From Helicobacter sp. (lineage in GTDB: Bacteria; Campylobacterota; Campylobacteria; Campylobacterales; Helicobacteraceae): a DNA stretch of 64,000 nucleotides. Positions within the stretch are counted from its first letter, which is position 1, and each line of letters starts with the position of its first letter. The notes below the pieces were generated by a model. The model was given only the letters and a program-made list of their open reading frames with translations. It did no database searches and was not told the DNA's origin. This document shows positions 1 to 9,344 of this stretch, in pieces. Location of the stretch: contig NZ_JAFVUX010000016.1 of NCBI RefSeq assembly GCF_017502485.1, forward strand, positions 22,668 to 86,667, given 5' to 3'. The translations under genes were made by a program, and so were the position numbers.

Positions 1-32
1 GTGAATATCTGCTTGTCATCGCCTTTTGCCAT
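1..32 (-). CDS. Start of an unidentified gene (5' end only)
   Basis: The minus strand has a good Shine-Dalgarno AAGGAG (38-43), a 5-nt spacer, and an ATG at 32-30 reading MAKGDDKQIF before the window ends. It starts 16 nt after the dut stop and is probably in the same transcript. Ten residues are too few to name the product. Confidence 0.6.
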   Translation of the reverse strand, partial: MAKGDDKQIF

Positions 33-48
33 AGATTCTCCTTGTGGA

Positions 49-504
49 TTAGTGTTTGGTTTTTGCAATCCCACTTGAGCCAAAACCCTTTTCTCCACGC
101 GTGGTTTGCGTGAGTGTGGCTACTTCATCAAATGCCACTTGCACAATGGGCACGACCACACCTTGTGCTATACGATCACCTTGATTGATAATGAAGTCTT
201 CTTTAGCGTGGTTGATTAAAATCACCATAATTTCCCCACGATAATCGCTATCAATAGTGCCGGGCGTATTTAACACAGAAATACTATGCCTTAGTGCAAG
301 CCCACTACGAGGGCGAACTTGCAACTCTAGTCCCTGCTCCATCTCCACGGCAATCCCCGTGCGCACCACCCCAACACCACCTGCTGGAATGGCACTAGAT
401 TCTAGTGCGTGGAAGTCAAACCCGGAAGATCCTGCACTTTGGTAGGCTGGGACTATGGCCTGTGGGTGGAGCTTTTGTATTTTTAGCGTTGTTTGTGGGG
501 TCAT
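49..504 (-). CDS. dut: Deoxyuridine 5'-triphosphate nucleotidohydrolase (dUTPase)
   Basis: Hydrolyses dUTP to dUMP and pyrophosphate, keeping uracil out of DNA and supplying dUMP for thymidylate synthesis. All five motifs of the trimeric family are visible in 151 residues: motif 1 GSSGFDFHA (25-33), motif 2 RPRSGLA (64-70), motif 3 with GTIDSDYRGE (about 82-91, including the catalytic Asp), motif 4 GDRIAQGV (109-116) and the glycine-rich motif 5 RGEKGFGSSG (136-145) that closes over the substrate. Length is normal. It follows greA by 24 nt. Residues 34-37 (LESS) are encoded by a copy of the TAGAWTCTA word. Confidence 0.96.
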   Translation of the reverse strand: MTPQTTLKIQKLHPQAIVPAYQSAGSSGFDFHALESSAIPAGGVGVVRTGIAVEMEQGLELQVRPRSGLALRHSISVLNTPGTIDSDYRGEIMVILINHAKEDFIINQGDRIAQGVVVPIVQVAFDEVATLTQTTRGEKGFGSSGIAKTKH

Positions 505-528
505 TTCTATCCTTAGAAATTAATTAAG

Positions 529-1014
529 CTACGCTTCAAAAACAATTGGTTTGTAGTGAATTTTGATGATTTCAAACTCACACTCTCCACGCGGTAGGTT
601 GATTAGCACTTCTTCGCCCTCTTCCTTGCCAATAAGTGCTTTTGCTATGGGTGAGCCATAGGAGATAAGCCCCTTTGATGTGTCGCTTTCAATGCTACCT
701 ACGATTGTATAAGTCAGTCGCTTTTGCGTATCTAGATCGATAATTTCAACCGTGCTACCAAAGCTGACTTTATCATGCGGCAAGACAGACGGGTCAATCA
801 CTTGAGCATTAGCAAGCATAGTGCTTAGATCCTTAATCCTTGCATCAATGAATAGCTGTCGCTCCTTTGCTGCGTGGTATTCGGCATTTTCTTTTAAATC
901 GCCGTGCTCTCTAGCTATATCGATTTCTTTGACAATCTTTGGTCGCTCTACTTCTTTAAGCTGCTTTAGCTCTTTGGTAATCTTTTCATAACCATATTGA
1001 CTGATAGGTTCCAT
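529..1014 (-). CDS. greA: Transcription elongation factor GreA
   Basis: Binds backtracked RNA polymerase and stimulates cleavage of the 3' end of the transcript so elongation can resume. The protein (161 aa) has the N-terminal coiled coil with the signature AREHGDLKENAEYHAAKE that carries the acidic tip, then the C-terminal FKBP-like domain. A longer in-frame start 66 nt upstream exists, but ATG 1014 is preferred: it matches the family N-terminus and is preceded by TAGGAG. It lies 56 nt after radA. Confidence 0.95.
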   Translation of the reverse strand: MEPISQYGYEKITKELKQLKEVERPKIVKEIDIAREHGDLKENAEYHAAKERQLFIDARIKDLSTMLANAQVIDPSVLPHDKVSFGSTVEIIDLDTQKRLTYTIVGSIESDTSKGLISYGSPIAKALIGKEEGEEVLINLPRGECEFEIIKIHYKPIVFEA

Positions 1015-1070
1015 ATACACACTCCTAAAGCCACAATAATACCAAAAATTCCTTAAACTGCTTTTGTAGG

Positions 1071-2411
1071 CTACATCCACTCTAGAATCTTGCTGACTTC
1101 ATCAGCTTCAAAGCATTTCACTCCCTCAAAATGGCTTTTTGGCTTTTTGGCTAGAATAACCTTATCAAACCCATAGCTTTGTAGCTCTTTGATACGCATA
1201 TCAATATTGCCCACTTCTCGTATATCGCCCACAAGTGAGACTTCACCGATAAATGCTGTGCTAGCATTAAGCGCACGATTGCGGAAGCTTGAGATAATGC
1301 ACGCTAGCACGCATAGATCTGCGCTAGGCTCACTGATTTTAATCCCACCTACCACATTGATAAATACATCATACCGCCCCAAAGGCAACTCTAGCTTACG
1401 CTCCAGCAAGGCTAGAAGCATATTTAAACGATTGGCTTCAAAGCCTGTGCTCTGCCTGCGTGGATTTCCATAGCTCTCACTCACAAGAGCTTGGATTTCT
1501 ATCACTAAAGCACGCGAGCCTTCTAGCACCACGCTTACAGCACTACCTGCAACACTTGCGCGCTTTTGGAAGAAAATCTTTGAAGCATTTTTCGCACTAT
1601 TTAATCCACTTTGACCCATCTCAAAAATCCCTATCTCACTTGTCGTGCCAAAGCGATTTTTAAACCCGCGCAAAATCCTAAGCTCCCTACTTGGATCACC
1701 TTCAAAATACAGCACGCAATCAACCATATGCTCTAGGATTCTAGGTCCAGCAATCGCGCCATCTTTAGTAATATGCCCAATAATAATTATGGCGATGTTT
1801 TGCTCTTTAGCCAATCGCATAAGCTCAAAGGTAATCTCACGCACCTGACTTACAGAGCCCGGAGCTAAGGAGAGAGCTGGAGTATAGATGGTTTGGATAG
1901 AATCGATAATACACAAACGATAAGGGCTTGCGATAAGGGCTTGCTTGATTAGATCAAGATTGATTTCACTAAGCAAGAATAGTCTTTCACTTAGCGCGCC
2001 TAATCGCTCTGCGCGCAAGCGGATTTGCCCAGCACTTTCTTCACCGCTAACATACAGCACTTGCACACCATTTTGCGCTAAGGATCCAGCAACTTTAAGT
2101 AGCAAAGTCGATTTGCCAACACCCGGATTCCCACCGATGAGATAAAGCCCACCGGGCACAATCCCCCCACCTAGCACGATGTCAAGCTCTTCTTGATAGG
2201 AGCTAAAAAAGCTATGCTTATCAACAGCTACTTCTGTTATCGCGCGTGGGGTAGATTCTTTGCTTTTGCTAACTTGTTGTAGAATCTGCTTTTGCGTATC
2301 TGTTAGTTCAAGGAGACTATCCCAACTATTACACTCCGGGCATTTACCTAACCATTTTGTCGTAGTGTAGCCACAATGCTGGCATTCAAAAAGCTGGGAT
2401 TTTTTCGCCAT
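1071..2411 (-). CDS. radA: DNA repair protein RadA
   Basis: RecA-like ATPase that drives branch migration of recombination intermediates. Visible in 446 residues: a four-cysteine zinc finger (C10, C13, C24, C27), a Walker A motif GGNPGVGKST (93-102), the RadA signature KNRFG (251-255) and a C-terminal Lon-protease-like domain. Its ATG overlaps the ftsY stop codon by one base (TAATG), so the two genes are probably translationally coupled. Confidence 0.96.
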   Translation of the reverse strand: MAKKSQLFECQHCGYTTTKWLGKCPECNSWDSLLELTDTQKQILQQVSKSKESTPRAITEVAVDKHSFFSSYQEELDIVLGGGIVPGGLYLIGGNPGVGKSTLLLKVAGSLAQNGVQVLYVSGEESAGQIRLRAERLGALSERLFLLSEINLDLIKQALIASPYRLCIIDSIQTIYTPALSLAPGSVSQVREITFELMRLAKEQNIAIIIIGHITKDGAIAGPRILEHMVDCVLYFEGDPSRELRILRGFKNRFGTTSEIGIFEMGQSGLNSAKNASKIFFQKRASVAGSAVSVVLEGSRALVIEIQALVSESYGNPRRQSTGFEANRLNMLLALLERKLELPLGRYDVFINVVGGIKISEPSADLCVLACIISSFRNRALNASTAFIGEVSLVGDIREVGNIDMRIKELQSYGFDKVILAKKPKSHFEGVKCFEADEVSKILEWM

Positions 2412-3286
2412 TATATATCACTTATGAAAAAACAATCGAGAAGATTTTGGACATACACATCATTATCAAATGGGATAAGATCACCCTGCTTTTCACCCAC
2501 ACCAAGATATAAGATAGGGATTTGCAAATAATGCGCGATGCTAAGGATTACGCCACCTTTGCTTGTACCATCAAGCTTAGTTACGATAACACCATGTATC
2601 TCCACACTTTGACTAAAGATTCTAGCTTGTGTTAGAGCTTGTGAGCCCTGTGTGCCATCAAGTATTAGGATTTTACGCACATTAGCATTCTGCGCGGCTT
2701 TAGCGCAGATCCGATCGATTTTCTCAAGCTCTTTTTGGAGATTGCTTTGGTTGTGCAATCGCCCTGCAGTATCGATGATGATATGCTGCACACCCCTAGC
2801 AAGCCCTGATTGGATCGCATCATAAGCTAGTGCGCTAGGATCGCTACCTTGCTGGGAGGCGATAATGGGGACTTGCAACTTTGTCGCCCAAAGTTGTAGC
2901 TGCTCAATCGCTGCTGCACGGAAAGTATCGCCAGCTCCTAGCAGTACTTTTTGTCCTTGCTGTAAATAATGATAAGCAAGCTTGGCTATAGTGGTAGTCT
3001 TGCCCGCACCATTTACGCCGATGATTAAGGTAATTTGCGGAAAAGTAGATTCTAGCGGGGCTTGTAGCATCGCAGTAGAATCTAGCGCAAAAAGCTTGGT
3101 GATCTGCTCTTGGACTTGAGTGCGACTAGGATATTTGGGGAGATGCGAGAGCATAAGCTCAATGAGATCATAGTCAATATCTGCTTCGATAAGGAGCTCT
3201 TCTAGTATGTCTTTATCAATTTTGTCGCTTTTATCAGCAAATATCGAAGCTAGATTCTGGGCAGTTTTAGCAAGATAAGAGAGCAT
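2411..3286 (-). CDS. ftsY: Signal recognition particle receptor FtsY
   Basis: SRP receptor GTPase that delivers ribosomes making membrane proteins to the translocon. Its 291 residues show the NG domain: P-loop GVNGAGKTT (90-98), DTFRAAA (120-126), DTAGR (172-176) and TKLDG (236-240). The long acidic A domain of enteric FtsY is absent, as in other short epsilonproteobacterial forms. A linker at residues 66-82 carries two copies of the iterated word, read as ALDST and PLEST, just before the G domain. Confidence 0.95.
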   Translation of the reverse strand: MLSYLAKTAQNLASIFADKSDKIDKDILEELLIEADIDYDLIELMLSHLPKYPSRTQVQEQITKLFALDSTAMLQAPLESTFPQITLIIGVNGAGKTTTIAKLAYHYLQQGQKVLLGAGDTFRAAAIEQLQLWATKLQVPIIASQQGSDPSALAYDAIQSGLARGVQHIIIDTAGRLHNQSNLQKELEKIDRICAKAAQNANVRKILILDGTQGSQALTQARIFSQSVEIHGVIVTKLDGTSKGGVILSIAHYLQIPILYLGVGEKQGDLIPFDNDVYVQNLLDCFFISDI

Positions 3287-3294
3287 TTTAGATC

Positions 3295-3963
3295 CTAATT
3301 AGTAAGCTGTGCAATATCGCTAGAAAATATCTCCTCTGGCACGATACCTTCATAGTCTTGATAAAATCGCTGCTCTGTATCATAGAGTACAAAATAAGGT
3401 AGCTTTGTAGAATCTAGCCTAGACTCCACGAAAGCTTCTTCTTTAGATTCTAGTGGAACTTCTAAACTAGAGTCTCTATTTTGCGCTACAAGCAGGGCAT
3501 TTATACGCGCTTGCTTTTTCTCTAGTAGATTCTGCAACAAAGAGACTTTTGAGCTCTCTTGCAAAAGTGTAAAGGCAATACCGAGTCGATCTTTCATACT
3601 CGCTAGACTCTCTTCTTGCTTGGTAGATTCTACTTGAGATTGCTGCTCCTTTTCTAACACACCAAAAATTACTACATTATCTTCATTAGCCTGAAGATGA
3701 TTTAAATGCTCGTAATACCCCTGACACGCTTGACACTCACTTGATATAAACACCAAGAGCACTGCAGAATCCACCTTACTACCATTGTGCTTAACAAGCA
3801 TACTATCTTCGTGCAAAGTAATAGTATAGCTACTAAAGTCATCTGCTTGTAAACTATGCTCTTGCGATGGACTTTTATCATCACTAGGACAGCCCATAAA
3901 GAGCAAGCAGCTCATAAGTAAGCCATAAACCACAACAACGCGCTTTAAAACAATATTCTTCAT
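3295..3963 (-). CDS. Thioredoxin-fold lipoprotein
   Basis: Predicted envelope lipoprotein of 222 aa. The signal peptide ends in a lipobox (LLFMGC, Cys25 lipidated). The mature part starts with a polar linker, then SECQAC, a CxxC redox motif, and later LPYFVLYD with the cis-proline loop expected of a thioredoxin fold. A likely role is a periplasmic thiol-disulfide reaction, but no partner is visible. About 70 residues between the CxxC and the cis-Pro are polar and contain several LES/LDS tripeptides encoded by the iterated word, so this insert may be non-essential. It lies between rny and ftsY with short gaps. Confidence 0.7.
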   Translation of the reverse strand: MKNIVLKRVVVVYGLLMSCLLFMGCPSDDKSPSQEHSLQADDFSSYTITLHEDSMLVKHNGSKVDSAVLLVFISSECQACQGYYEHLNHLQANEDNVVIFGVLEKEQQSQVESTKQEESLASMKDRLGIAFTLLQESSKVSLLQNLLEKKQARINALLVAQNRDSSLEVPLESKEEAFVESRLDSTKLPYFVLYDTEQRFYQDYEGIVPEEIFSSDIAQLTN

Positions 3964-3997
3964 AAATTCCCCTTAAGATGGATTTGTCTTTAAAGTA

Positions 3998-5572
3998 TCA
4001 ATGTGCAAACTCTACTGCACGCACTTCGCGTATCACGCTTACTTTAACCTCACCCGGATAATTTAGAGTCGATTGAATCTCTTGGGCGATTTCTTTTGCC
4101 AGCACAATACTTTGGGAATCACTCACAATATCTGCCCTCACAATCACTCGTAGCTCACGCCCAGCATTGATGGCATAAGCCTGCTTGACACCCAGCTTAT
4201 CTTGGGCGATTTTCTCCAAATCTTGCATTCTAGTTAAAAAGCTCTCCAACACATCGCGCCTAGCTCCCGGGCGCGCAGCTGAGAGTGTATCTGCTGCGCA
4301 CACTGCTGCTGCTTCTATACTCTCAAAAGGCTCATTGCCGTGGTGGGACATAATGGCATTAATAACCACAGGGTGCTCCTTATAGCGTGTACAAATCTCT
4401 GCCCCAAGGGCTACATGATTTCCACTGCCTTGATCAATCGTTAAAGCCTTGCCAATATCGTGCAAAAGCCCAGCGCGTTTTGCTAGCTTCTCATCACCGC
4501 CAAGCTGTGCAGCGATAACACCCGCTAGTTTAGCTGTTTGAATAGAGTGTCCAAGGGCATTTTGCCCAAAGCTAGCTCGATAGCGTAGCTTGCCAATGAG
4601 TCTGATGATTTCTGGATGGGGAAAATCAATCCCCAAGTCAATTAGGACATTTTTTCCTTCATCAAGGATCTCTTGCTCCATTTGCTCCTGCACGCGCACA
4701 TAGACTTCTTCGATCCTAGCGGGGTGGATTCTACCATCTTCGATCAGAATATTAAGCGTCTTTAGCGCAATAGCACGGCGATAAAGATTAAAACTACTTA
4801 AGATGATAGTTGCTGGCGTATCATCAATGATCACATCAACCCCGCTAATCATCTCAAGCGTTTTGATATTTCGCCCTTCTTTGCCAATGATTCTGCCCTT
4901 CATCTCATCATCTGGGAGTGTTAAAACATTGATAAGCCGCTCCGCTGCAAACTCTCCTGCATACCTGCTTGTGGCAAGTGCTAAGATATGGTTAGCCGTT
5001 TTTTGTGCTTGATCTTTGGCTTCTTTCTCATAACGACGGATAAGATGGGCTTTTTCATCAATAAGCTCATTTTCTAAATTCTTTAGCACAATATCTTTAG
5101 CTTCTTGCTTAGTAAGCCCTGTATAGTGAATTAGCGTGTGATTAAGCTCATCAATTAGGCTGAGGTATTGCTTTTTGATATTTTGATGCTCTTGCTTGTG
5201 CATAAGCAACTCATGTTGCTCATTTTTGATTTGTACTTTTTGCTGATCAATTGCTGCTTGCTCACACTGGAGCCTATCTTGGAGATTTTGCTCTTTACGC
5301 TCTAGGGCGTGAAGCTTGTGTGTATATGTATCATAGAGCGCGCGCTCCTTTTCTTTATAACCCTGCTCCAAAGAGAGCTGCATATCTTTTAGCTCTAGCT
5401 GCTTTTTATGTAAGAGATTTTGTGCTTCTAGCTCGATTGCTTGGGCTTTTGCCTTTGCTTGTTCAAGCAAATGACTAGCATCAAGAGCGAAAAACTTTTT
5501 GCAAGCCAGATAGACGCTCAACCCTACAAGAAGCCCGAATCCTAGAAATCCTATGAGAAGAATCCACCACAT
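3998..5572 (-). CDS. rny: Ribonuclease Y
   Basis: Membrane-anchored endoribonuclease that starts mRNA decay. In order over 524 aa: an N-terminal membrane segment (2-24), a long charged coiled coil (about 35-190), a KH RNA-binding domain with GRIIGKEGRNI, and an HD domain with LLHDIGKA supplying metal ligands. Start ATG 5572 has AGAGG about 8 nt upstream and is needed for the membrane anchor. The beginning of rny lies inside the 3' end of the upstream cyclo-ligase gene (92-bp overlap). Confidence 0.95.
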   Translation of the reverse strand: MWWILLIGFLGFGLLVGLSVYLACKKFFALDASHLLEQAKAKAQAIELEAQNLLHKKQLELKDMQLSLEQGYKEKERALYDTYTHKLHALERKEQNLQDRLQCEQAAIDQQKVQIKNEQHELLMHKQEHQNIKKQYLSLIDELNHTLIHYTGLTKQEAKDIVLKNLENELIDEKAHLIRRYEKEAKDQAQKTANHILALATSRYAGEFAAERLINVLTLPDDEMKGRIIGKEGRNIKTLEMISGVDVIIDDTPATIILSSFNLYRRAIALKTLNILIEDGRIHPARIEEVYVRVQEQMEQEILDEGKNVLIDLGIDFPHPEIIRLIGKLRYRASFGQNALGHSIQTAKLAGVIAAQLGGDEKLAKRAGLLHDIGKALTIDQGSGNHVALGAEICTRYKEHPVVINAIMSHHGNEPFESIEAAAVCAADTLSAARPGARRDVLESFLTRMQDLEKIAQDKLGVKQAYAINAGRELRVIVRADIVSDSQSIVLAKEIAQEIQSTLNYPGEVKVSVIREVRAVEFAH

Positions 5573-6200
5573 TATAAAAACCTCTTAAATTATGCATCTT
5601 TAATGTATAGCTGATATATTCGTGTGCATTAATATCAAACCCTTGTGTTATATATGTGCTAGATATGTGGAGATTTTGACTGACAAATACCCTATACGGC
5701 GATGGTGACCTAGGTTTAAACGACCGATCATACACACCCTTCCCCATACCAACACGACCAAATGCCATATCAATCCCAAGACTAGGAATCAGCACGAAGT
5801 CAATTTTACGGGGGTGCTGACAGGATAGCTTTGGCTCAAAAATCCCCAAATGATTCTGCACTAAGGGCAGGCGATATGGTAGCATTTTTACCTTAAGACC
5901 TTGCATAGTTGGGAGAAAAACTTGCCTGCTTTTATGCTTTTTTAGCTTCTTTAGTAAGGGAATAATGTCTGGTTCATGAGCTAGCGGATAAAACAGCGCG
6001 ATATGCCTGAAATCCCGTCGTGTGATTAAGGATTCTAGGTAAGCACAAAGCTTTAAGTTAGCATAGCGACTTTGTGTCTTGGCAGAAACAAGCGACTTGG
6101 CAACAAGACGGAAATCACACTTGCTAGCAAAAGCTCTAGAAGTATGTGCTGAGATGGGATAAATAGGCAATCTACCACACTTCCTAGAATCTAAGGACAT
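5481..6200 (-). CDS. 5-formyltetrahydrofolate cyclo-ligase family protein
   Basis: Converts 5-formyl-THF to 5,10-methenyl-THF with ATP. Family features in 239 aa: the N-terminal basic helix (about 28-45), FYPLAHEPDI, GIFEP, and IPSLGIDMAFGRVGMGKGVYDR, which corresponds to the family's Asp/Gly-rich signature ending in YDR. The natural C-terminus seems to fall near residue 205; the last ~35 residues are an unusual tail encoded within the start of rny. The ATG is 3 nt after the CorC-type gene's stop, with only a weak AAGAAG ribosome site, which suggests coupling. Confidence 0.8.
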   Translation of the reverse strand: MSLDSRKCGRLPIYPISAHTSRAFASKCDFRLVAKSLVSAKTQSRYANLKLCAYLESLITRRDFRHIALFYPLAHEPDIIPLLKKLKKHKSRQVFLPTMQGLKVKMLPYRLPLVQNHLGIFEPKLSCQHPRKIDFVLIPSLGIDMAFGRVGMGKGVYDRSFKPRSPSPYRVFVSQNLHISSTYITQGFDINAHEYISYTLKMHNLRGFYNVVDSSHRISRIRASCRVERLSGLQKVFRS

Positions 6201-6203
6201 AAA

Positions 6204-7535
6204 CTAGGCTTCTTGATCCATCTTATGAGCTTTAAGTCGCTTGATCCTTGCACCATCCATTGCCAAAACACTAAACTCTAAAATACCTGTTTGTACAACA
6301 TCACCCACTTCTGGAAGTCGCCCAAGCAAGCTAAAGACATAGCCACCTATGGTAACCTGCTCAAATTCTTTTGCAAATTCCACACCCATAAGTTCTTCTA
6401 CACTCCCTAAATCAAGCATTCCATCAAGCTCATAGGTATCTGGGCTAATTTGCGTGAAATCCTGATTTTTACAATCGTGCTCATCGGTAATATCGCCCAT
6501 CACTTCTTCAATAATATCCTCCATTGTTAAAAGCCCTGCCGTCCCACCATATTCATCGATGATTAGAGCAGTGTGAATCTGCTCCTTATTCATAGTTTTT
6601 AGGATTTCTACAATGCGTGCTGTCTCTGGAACAATGATCATCTTGCGGATAATTTGCTCAAAATTAATAGGTGAAAATGAGCTTGGACTCTTGTGCTGAC
6701 TGATCCTACTTATGAGCAAGTCGCGTATATGAAGCATACCAATGATATTGTCTTTGTTGCCACTGCAGTATGGATAACGCGTAAAGTTTGTTTGAGTAAC
6801 AATAGAAAGATTTTCTTCATAGCTATTATCAGCATAAAGACACACCATATCCTTGCGAGGAGTCATAATCTCTTTAGCAATCGTTTCAGAAAAATCGACA
6901 GCATTTTTGATAATCTCCCCTTCTAGAGAGTCGATAAAACCACCTTTTAGACTTTCACCTACGATGATTTTTAACTCCTCTTCAGAATGAGCGTTTTCCT
7001 CTTCACTTGCTGGCTGGATACCTATACGCCGTAGGACAAAATTTGCAAGTTTGTCAAACAAAACAATAATAGGATAAAAAATAACAGAAAAATAATAAAG
7101 TGGATAAGAAATAAGCAATGCAGACTTCTCTGTCTTAGCAATGGCGATAGACTTCGGGACAATCTCACCTAGCACAACATGAAAAAGCGTGATAAGTGTA
7201 AAAGCAATGATAATACTAATAGTATGGATAATAAGAGAGTCTTCGGGTAAAATACTTTCAAAAGGAATTGCCACAAGCTTAGCAAGCGCTGGCTCTCCAA
7301 TCCACCCCAAGGCAAGCGAGCTTAGCGTAATCCCAAGCTGTGTAGCACTTAGATACGAATCTAGCCTCTTAGTGATAGAGAGAGTAAGCTTAGCAGTGTT
7401 ATTGGTCTTAGATAATTCTTCAAGCTTAGAGCGACGCACCTTAACAATCGCAAATTCCGCGACAACAAAAAAGGCATTAAGTAGAACAAATAATAATGCA
7501 AGAAGTAGCATTACAACCGAGTGATACGGGTCCAA
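6204..7535 (-). CDS. CorC/HlyC-family CNNM transporter-associated protein
   Basis: 443-aa integral membrane protein with three parts in order: a DUF21/CNNM transmembrane domain (about 5-190, four hydrophobic segments), paired CBS domains (about 215-340; TPRKDMVCLY, IIDEYGGTAGLLTMED), and a C-terminal CorC_HlyC domain. Homologues act in Mg2+/Co2+ efflux or tolerance; older annotations call them hemolysins. The substrate cannot be read from sequence. It starts 37 nt after the Pit gene stop and ends 3 nt before the cyclo-ligase. Confidence 0.88.
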   Translation of the reverse strand: MDPYHSVVMLLLALLFVLLNAFFVVAEFAIVKVRRSKLEELSKTNNTAKLTLSITKRLDSYLSATQLGITLSSLALGWIGEPALAKLVAIPFESILPEDSLIIHTISIIIAFTLITLFHVVLGEIVPKSIAIAKTEKSALLISYPLYYFSVIFYPIIVLFDKLANFVLRRIGIQPASEEENAHSEEELKIIVGESLKGGFIDSLEGEIIKNAVDFSETIAKEIMTPRKDMVCLYADNSYEENLSIVTQTNFTRYPYCSGNKDNIIGMLHIRDLLISRISQHKSPSSFSPINFEQIIRKMIIVPETARIVEILKTMNKEQIHTALIIDEYGGTAGLLTMEDIIEEVMGDITDEHDCKNQDFTQISPDTYELDGMLDLGSVEELMGVEFAKEFEQVTIGGYVFSLLGRLPEVGDVVQTGILEFSVLAMDGARIKRLKAHKMDQEA

Positions 7536-7572
7536 TTTGACTCCTTAGGATAAAATTTAGAGTATAGCATAT

Positions 7573-9153
7573 TTATCCTAAAATTTTTTGAATGGTAAAA
7601 AACGCAATCGCTCCAAGCATACCAGAAGCAGGCACCGTGATAATCCATGAAGCGATAATGCGATTAATCTCACTGCGTTTTACAAGCTCGTGCTTATAAA
7701 ACTTCTTTAATTCTTTTTTCTCTTTTTTATTTAAGTAGAAATCATCACTTCGTGTTTTATCCTTAAGAAGCTCTAGCATCACGCTCTTTTGCTTGACATT
7801 GGCTTTAGCAAAATTTCTTAAGAAAGTCTCTATAGTCTTTTGATCTTTGCCTTTATGAGCTTTAATGATTTGCTCGCACATTTCAAAATACCTACCTTTA
7901 ATATATTCGCGCAAAAAGCCCACACCGATAACAGCACCAATGGCAATATGTGTCGAGCTAACAGGAAGCCCCAAGGCACTTGCAAGAAGCACCGTAAGTG
8001 CAGCACTCATAGCGATACAAAATGCCCTCATTCTATCAAGCTCTGTAATTTCACTTCCCACAGTGCGAATAAGCCTTGGACCATAGAGTCCAAGCCCAAG
8101 TGAGATCCCAACTCCACCCACAAGCATAATCCAAAATGGCACATTTGCCTTAGCTATCCCACCTTCTGCAGATTCTGCTAGGGATTGATGGATAGCAGCA
8201 AGAGGTCCTATGGCATTAGCAACATCATTTGCTCCGTGCGCAAAGCTCAAAAGTGCTGCAGAAAAAATAAGCGGAATCGTAAAAAGTGTATTGATAGACT
8301 CTTTGGTATTGTCAAGCTGAGAGGCTTTTTTACGAATAATTGGTGTCGTGATAAAATATCCAGCTGCTGCCACAACAAAAGCTATACCAACTGCCTGCCA
8401 CGCACTAAATGGATAAAGCTTAGAGAATCCCTTAAGCATAAGATAAACCCCAAATGCCCACACCATAACAAATACTAGAATCGGCACTATTTTTTTCGCA
8501 GCATCTTTTTTATCTTGTTTATAGGTGATTGTGCGCTTGATGAAAAACAAAAAAAGTACGGCGATAACTCCCCCAAGCACAGGGGAAAGCACCCAGCTTG
8601 AAGCGATCTTTCCAAGCACCCACCAATTCGCCACGCTAAAGCCACCAGCAGCAATCCCTGCACCAAGCACACCACCTACAATAGAGTGCGTGGTTGATAC
8701 AGGCGCGCGCAATATGGTTGCAAGATGCACCCATATTGCTCCAGCAATCAAAGTAGCAAGCATAACAAACAAAAACACTTGCGAGTCGCTAATATTTTTA
8801 GGATCAATAATACCTGATTTAATGGTATTAACAACATCGCCCCCAGCCAAAATCGCCCCGCTTGCTTCACAAATAGCAGCAATAATAATCGCCCCTGTAA
8901 GTGTGATCGCTTGCGATCCAACAGCGGGTCCAACATTATTAGCCACATCATTTGCACCAATGCTCATTGCCATATAGCCACCAACTAGCGTAGCAAACGC
9001 AAGTAGTATAGGGGATGATCCACCACCAAAGTTTATAGCAATAATCGCAATAGCCACCATAAACAATACGACCGCCCCAATTTTAATCCGATCTATTTGG
9101 TTGTCTTTTGTATTGACACCTTGCTGAATCTTTTTTATGTCCTTAATATCCAT
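7573..9153 (-). CDS. pit: Inorganic phosphate transporter, PiT family
   Basis: Inner-membrane phosphate permease of 526 aa. The two inverted PiT signatures are clear: GANDVANNVGPAVGS (66-80) in the N-terminal half and HGANDVANAIGPLAA in the C-terminal half. About ten hydrophobic segments flank a charged loop (about 210-225) and a large soluble C-terminal region before the last membrane helix. It leads the minus-strand run that continues into the CorC-type gene. Confidence 0.93.
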   Translation of the reverse strand: MDIKDIKKIQQGVNTKDNQIDRIKIGAVVLFMVAIAIIAINFGGGSSPILLAFATLVGGYMAMSIGANDVANNVGPAVGSQAITLTGAIIIAAICEASGAILAGGDVVNTIKSGIIDPKNISDSQVFLFVMLATLIAGAIWVHLATILRAPVSTTHSIVGGVLGAGIAAGGFSVANWWVLGKIASSWVLSPVLGGVIAVLFLFFIKRTITYKQDKKDAAKKIVPILVFVMVWAFGVYLMLKGFSKLYPFSAWQAVGIAFVVAAAGYFITTPIIRKKASQLDNTKESINTLFTIPLIFSAALLSFAHGANDVANAIGPLAAIHQSLAESAEGGIAKANVPFWIMLVGGVGISLGLGLYGPRLIRTVGSEITELDRMRAFCIAMSAALTVLLASALGLPVSSTHIAIGAVIGVGFLREYIKGRYFEMCEQIIKAHKGKDQKTIETFLRNFAKANVKQKSVMLELLKDKTRSDDFYLNKKEKKELKKFYKHELVKRSEINRIIASWIITVPASGMLGAIAFFTIQKILG

Positions 9154-9344
9154 ATCACACTCTCCTTAAATAATAACCCCAATTAATTGTGTGGTAGCAA
9201 ATAGCCTAGTAAAAGCAAGCATAAAGTAAAATAAAATATTAGGATATTTTTAAAAGGCATAGTCAAAGGGTGGCAAAAAGCAAGTAGAATCTAAAACTTT
9301 CATAACGCAACAAGGTGTGCCATAAGCACACCTATGCAATCAAC
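9154..9344. other. Intergenic region between flgE and pit
   Basis: About 190 bp upstream of pit and downstream of flgE, both on the minus strand. It holds the flgE terminator hairpin (9313-9333), one iterated word at about 9291 and an A/T-rich stretch at 9220-9260 that probably carries the pit promoter. No small gene is evident. Confidence 0.5.
9313..9333 (-). terminator. Hairpin downstream of flgE
   Basis: Perfect 8-bp stem AGGTGTGC/GCACACCT with a 5-nt loop, 11 nt past the flgE stop codon. Only a short T-rich stretch follows, so a terminator is likely but not certain. Confidence 0.6.

Noticed and set aside
8525..8977. 150-codon open frame opposite the Pit transporter gene
   Set aside because: It is a shadow of the pit coding frame: no ribosome site, Ala/Thr/Pro-rich composition from antisense reading, no family.
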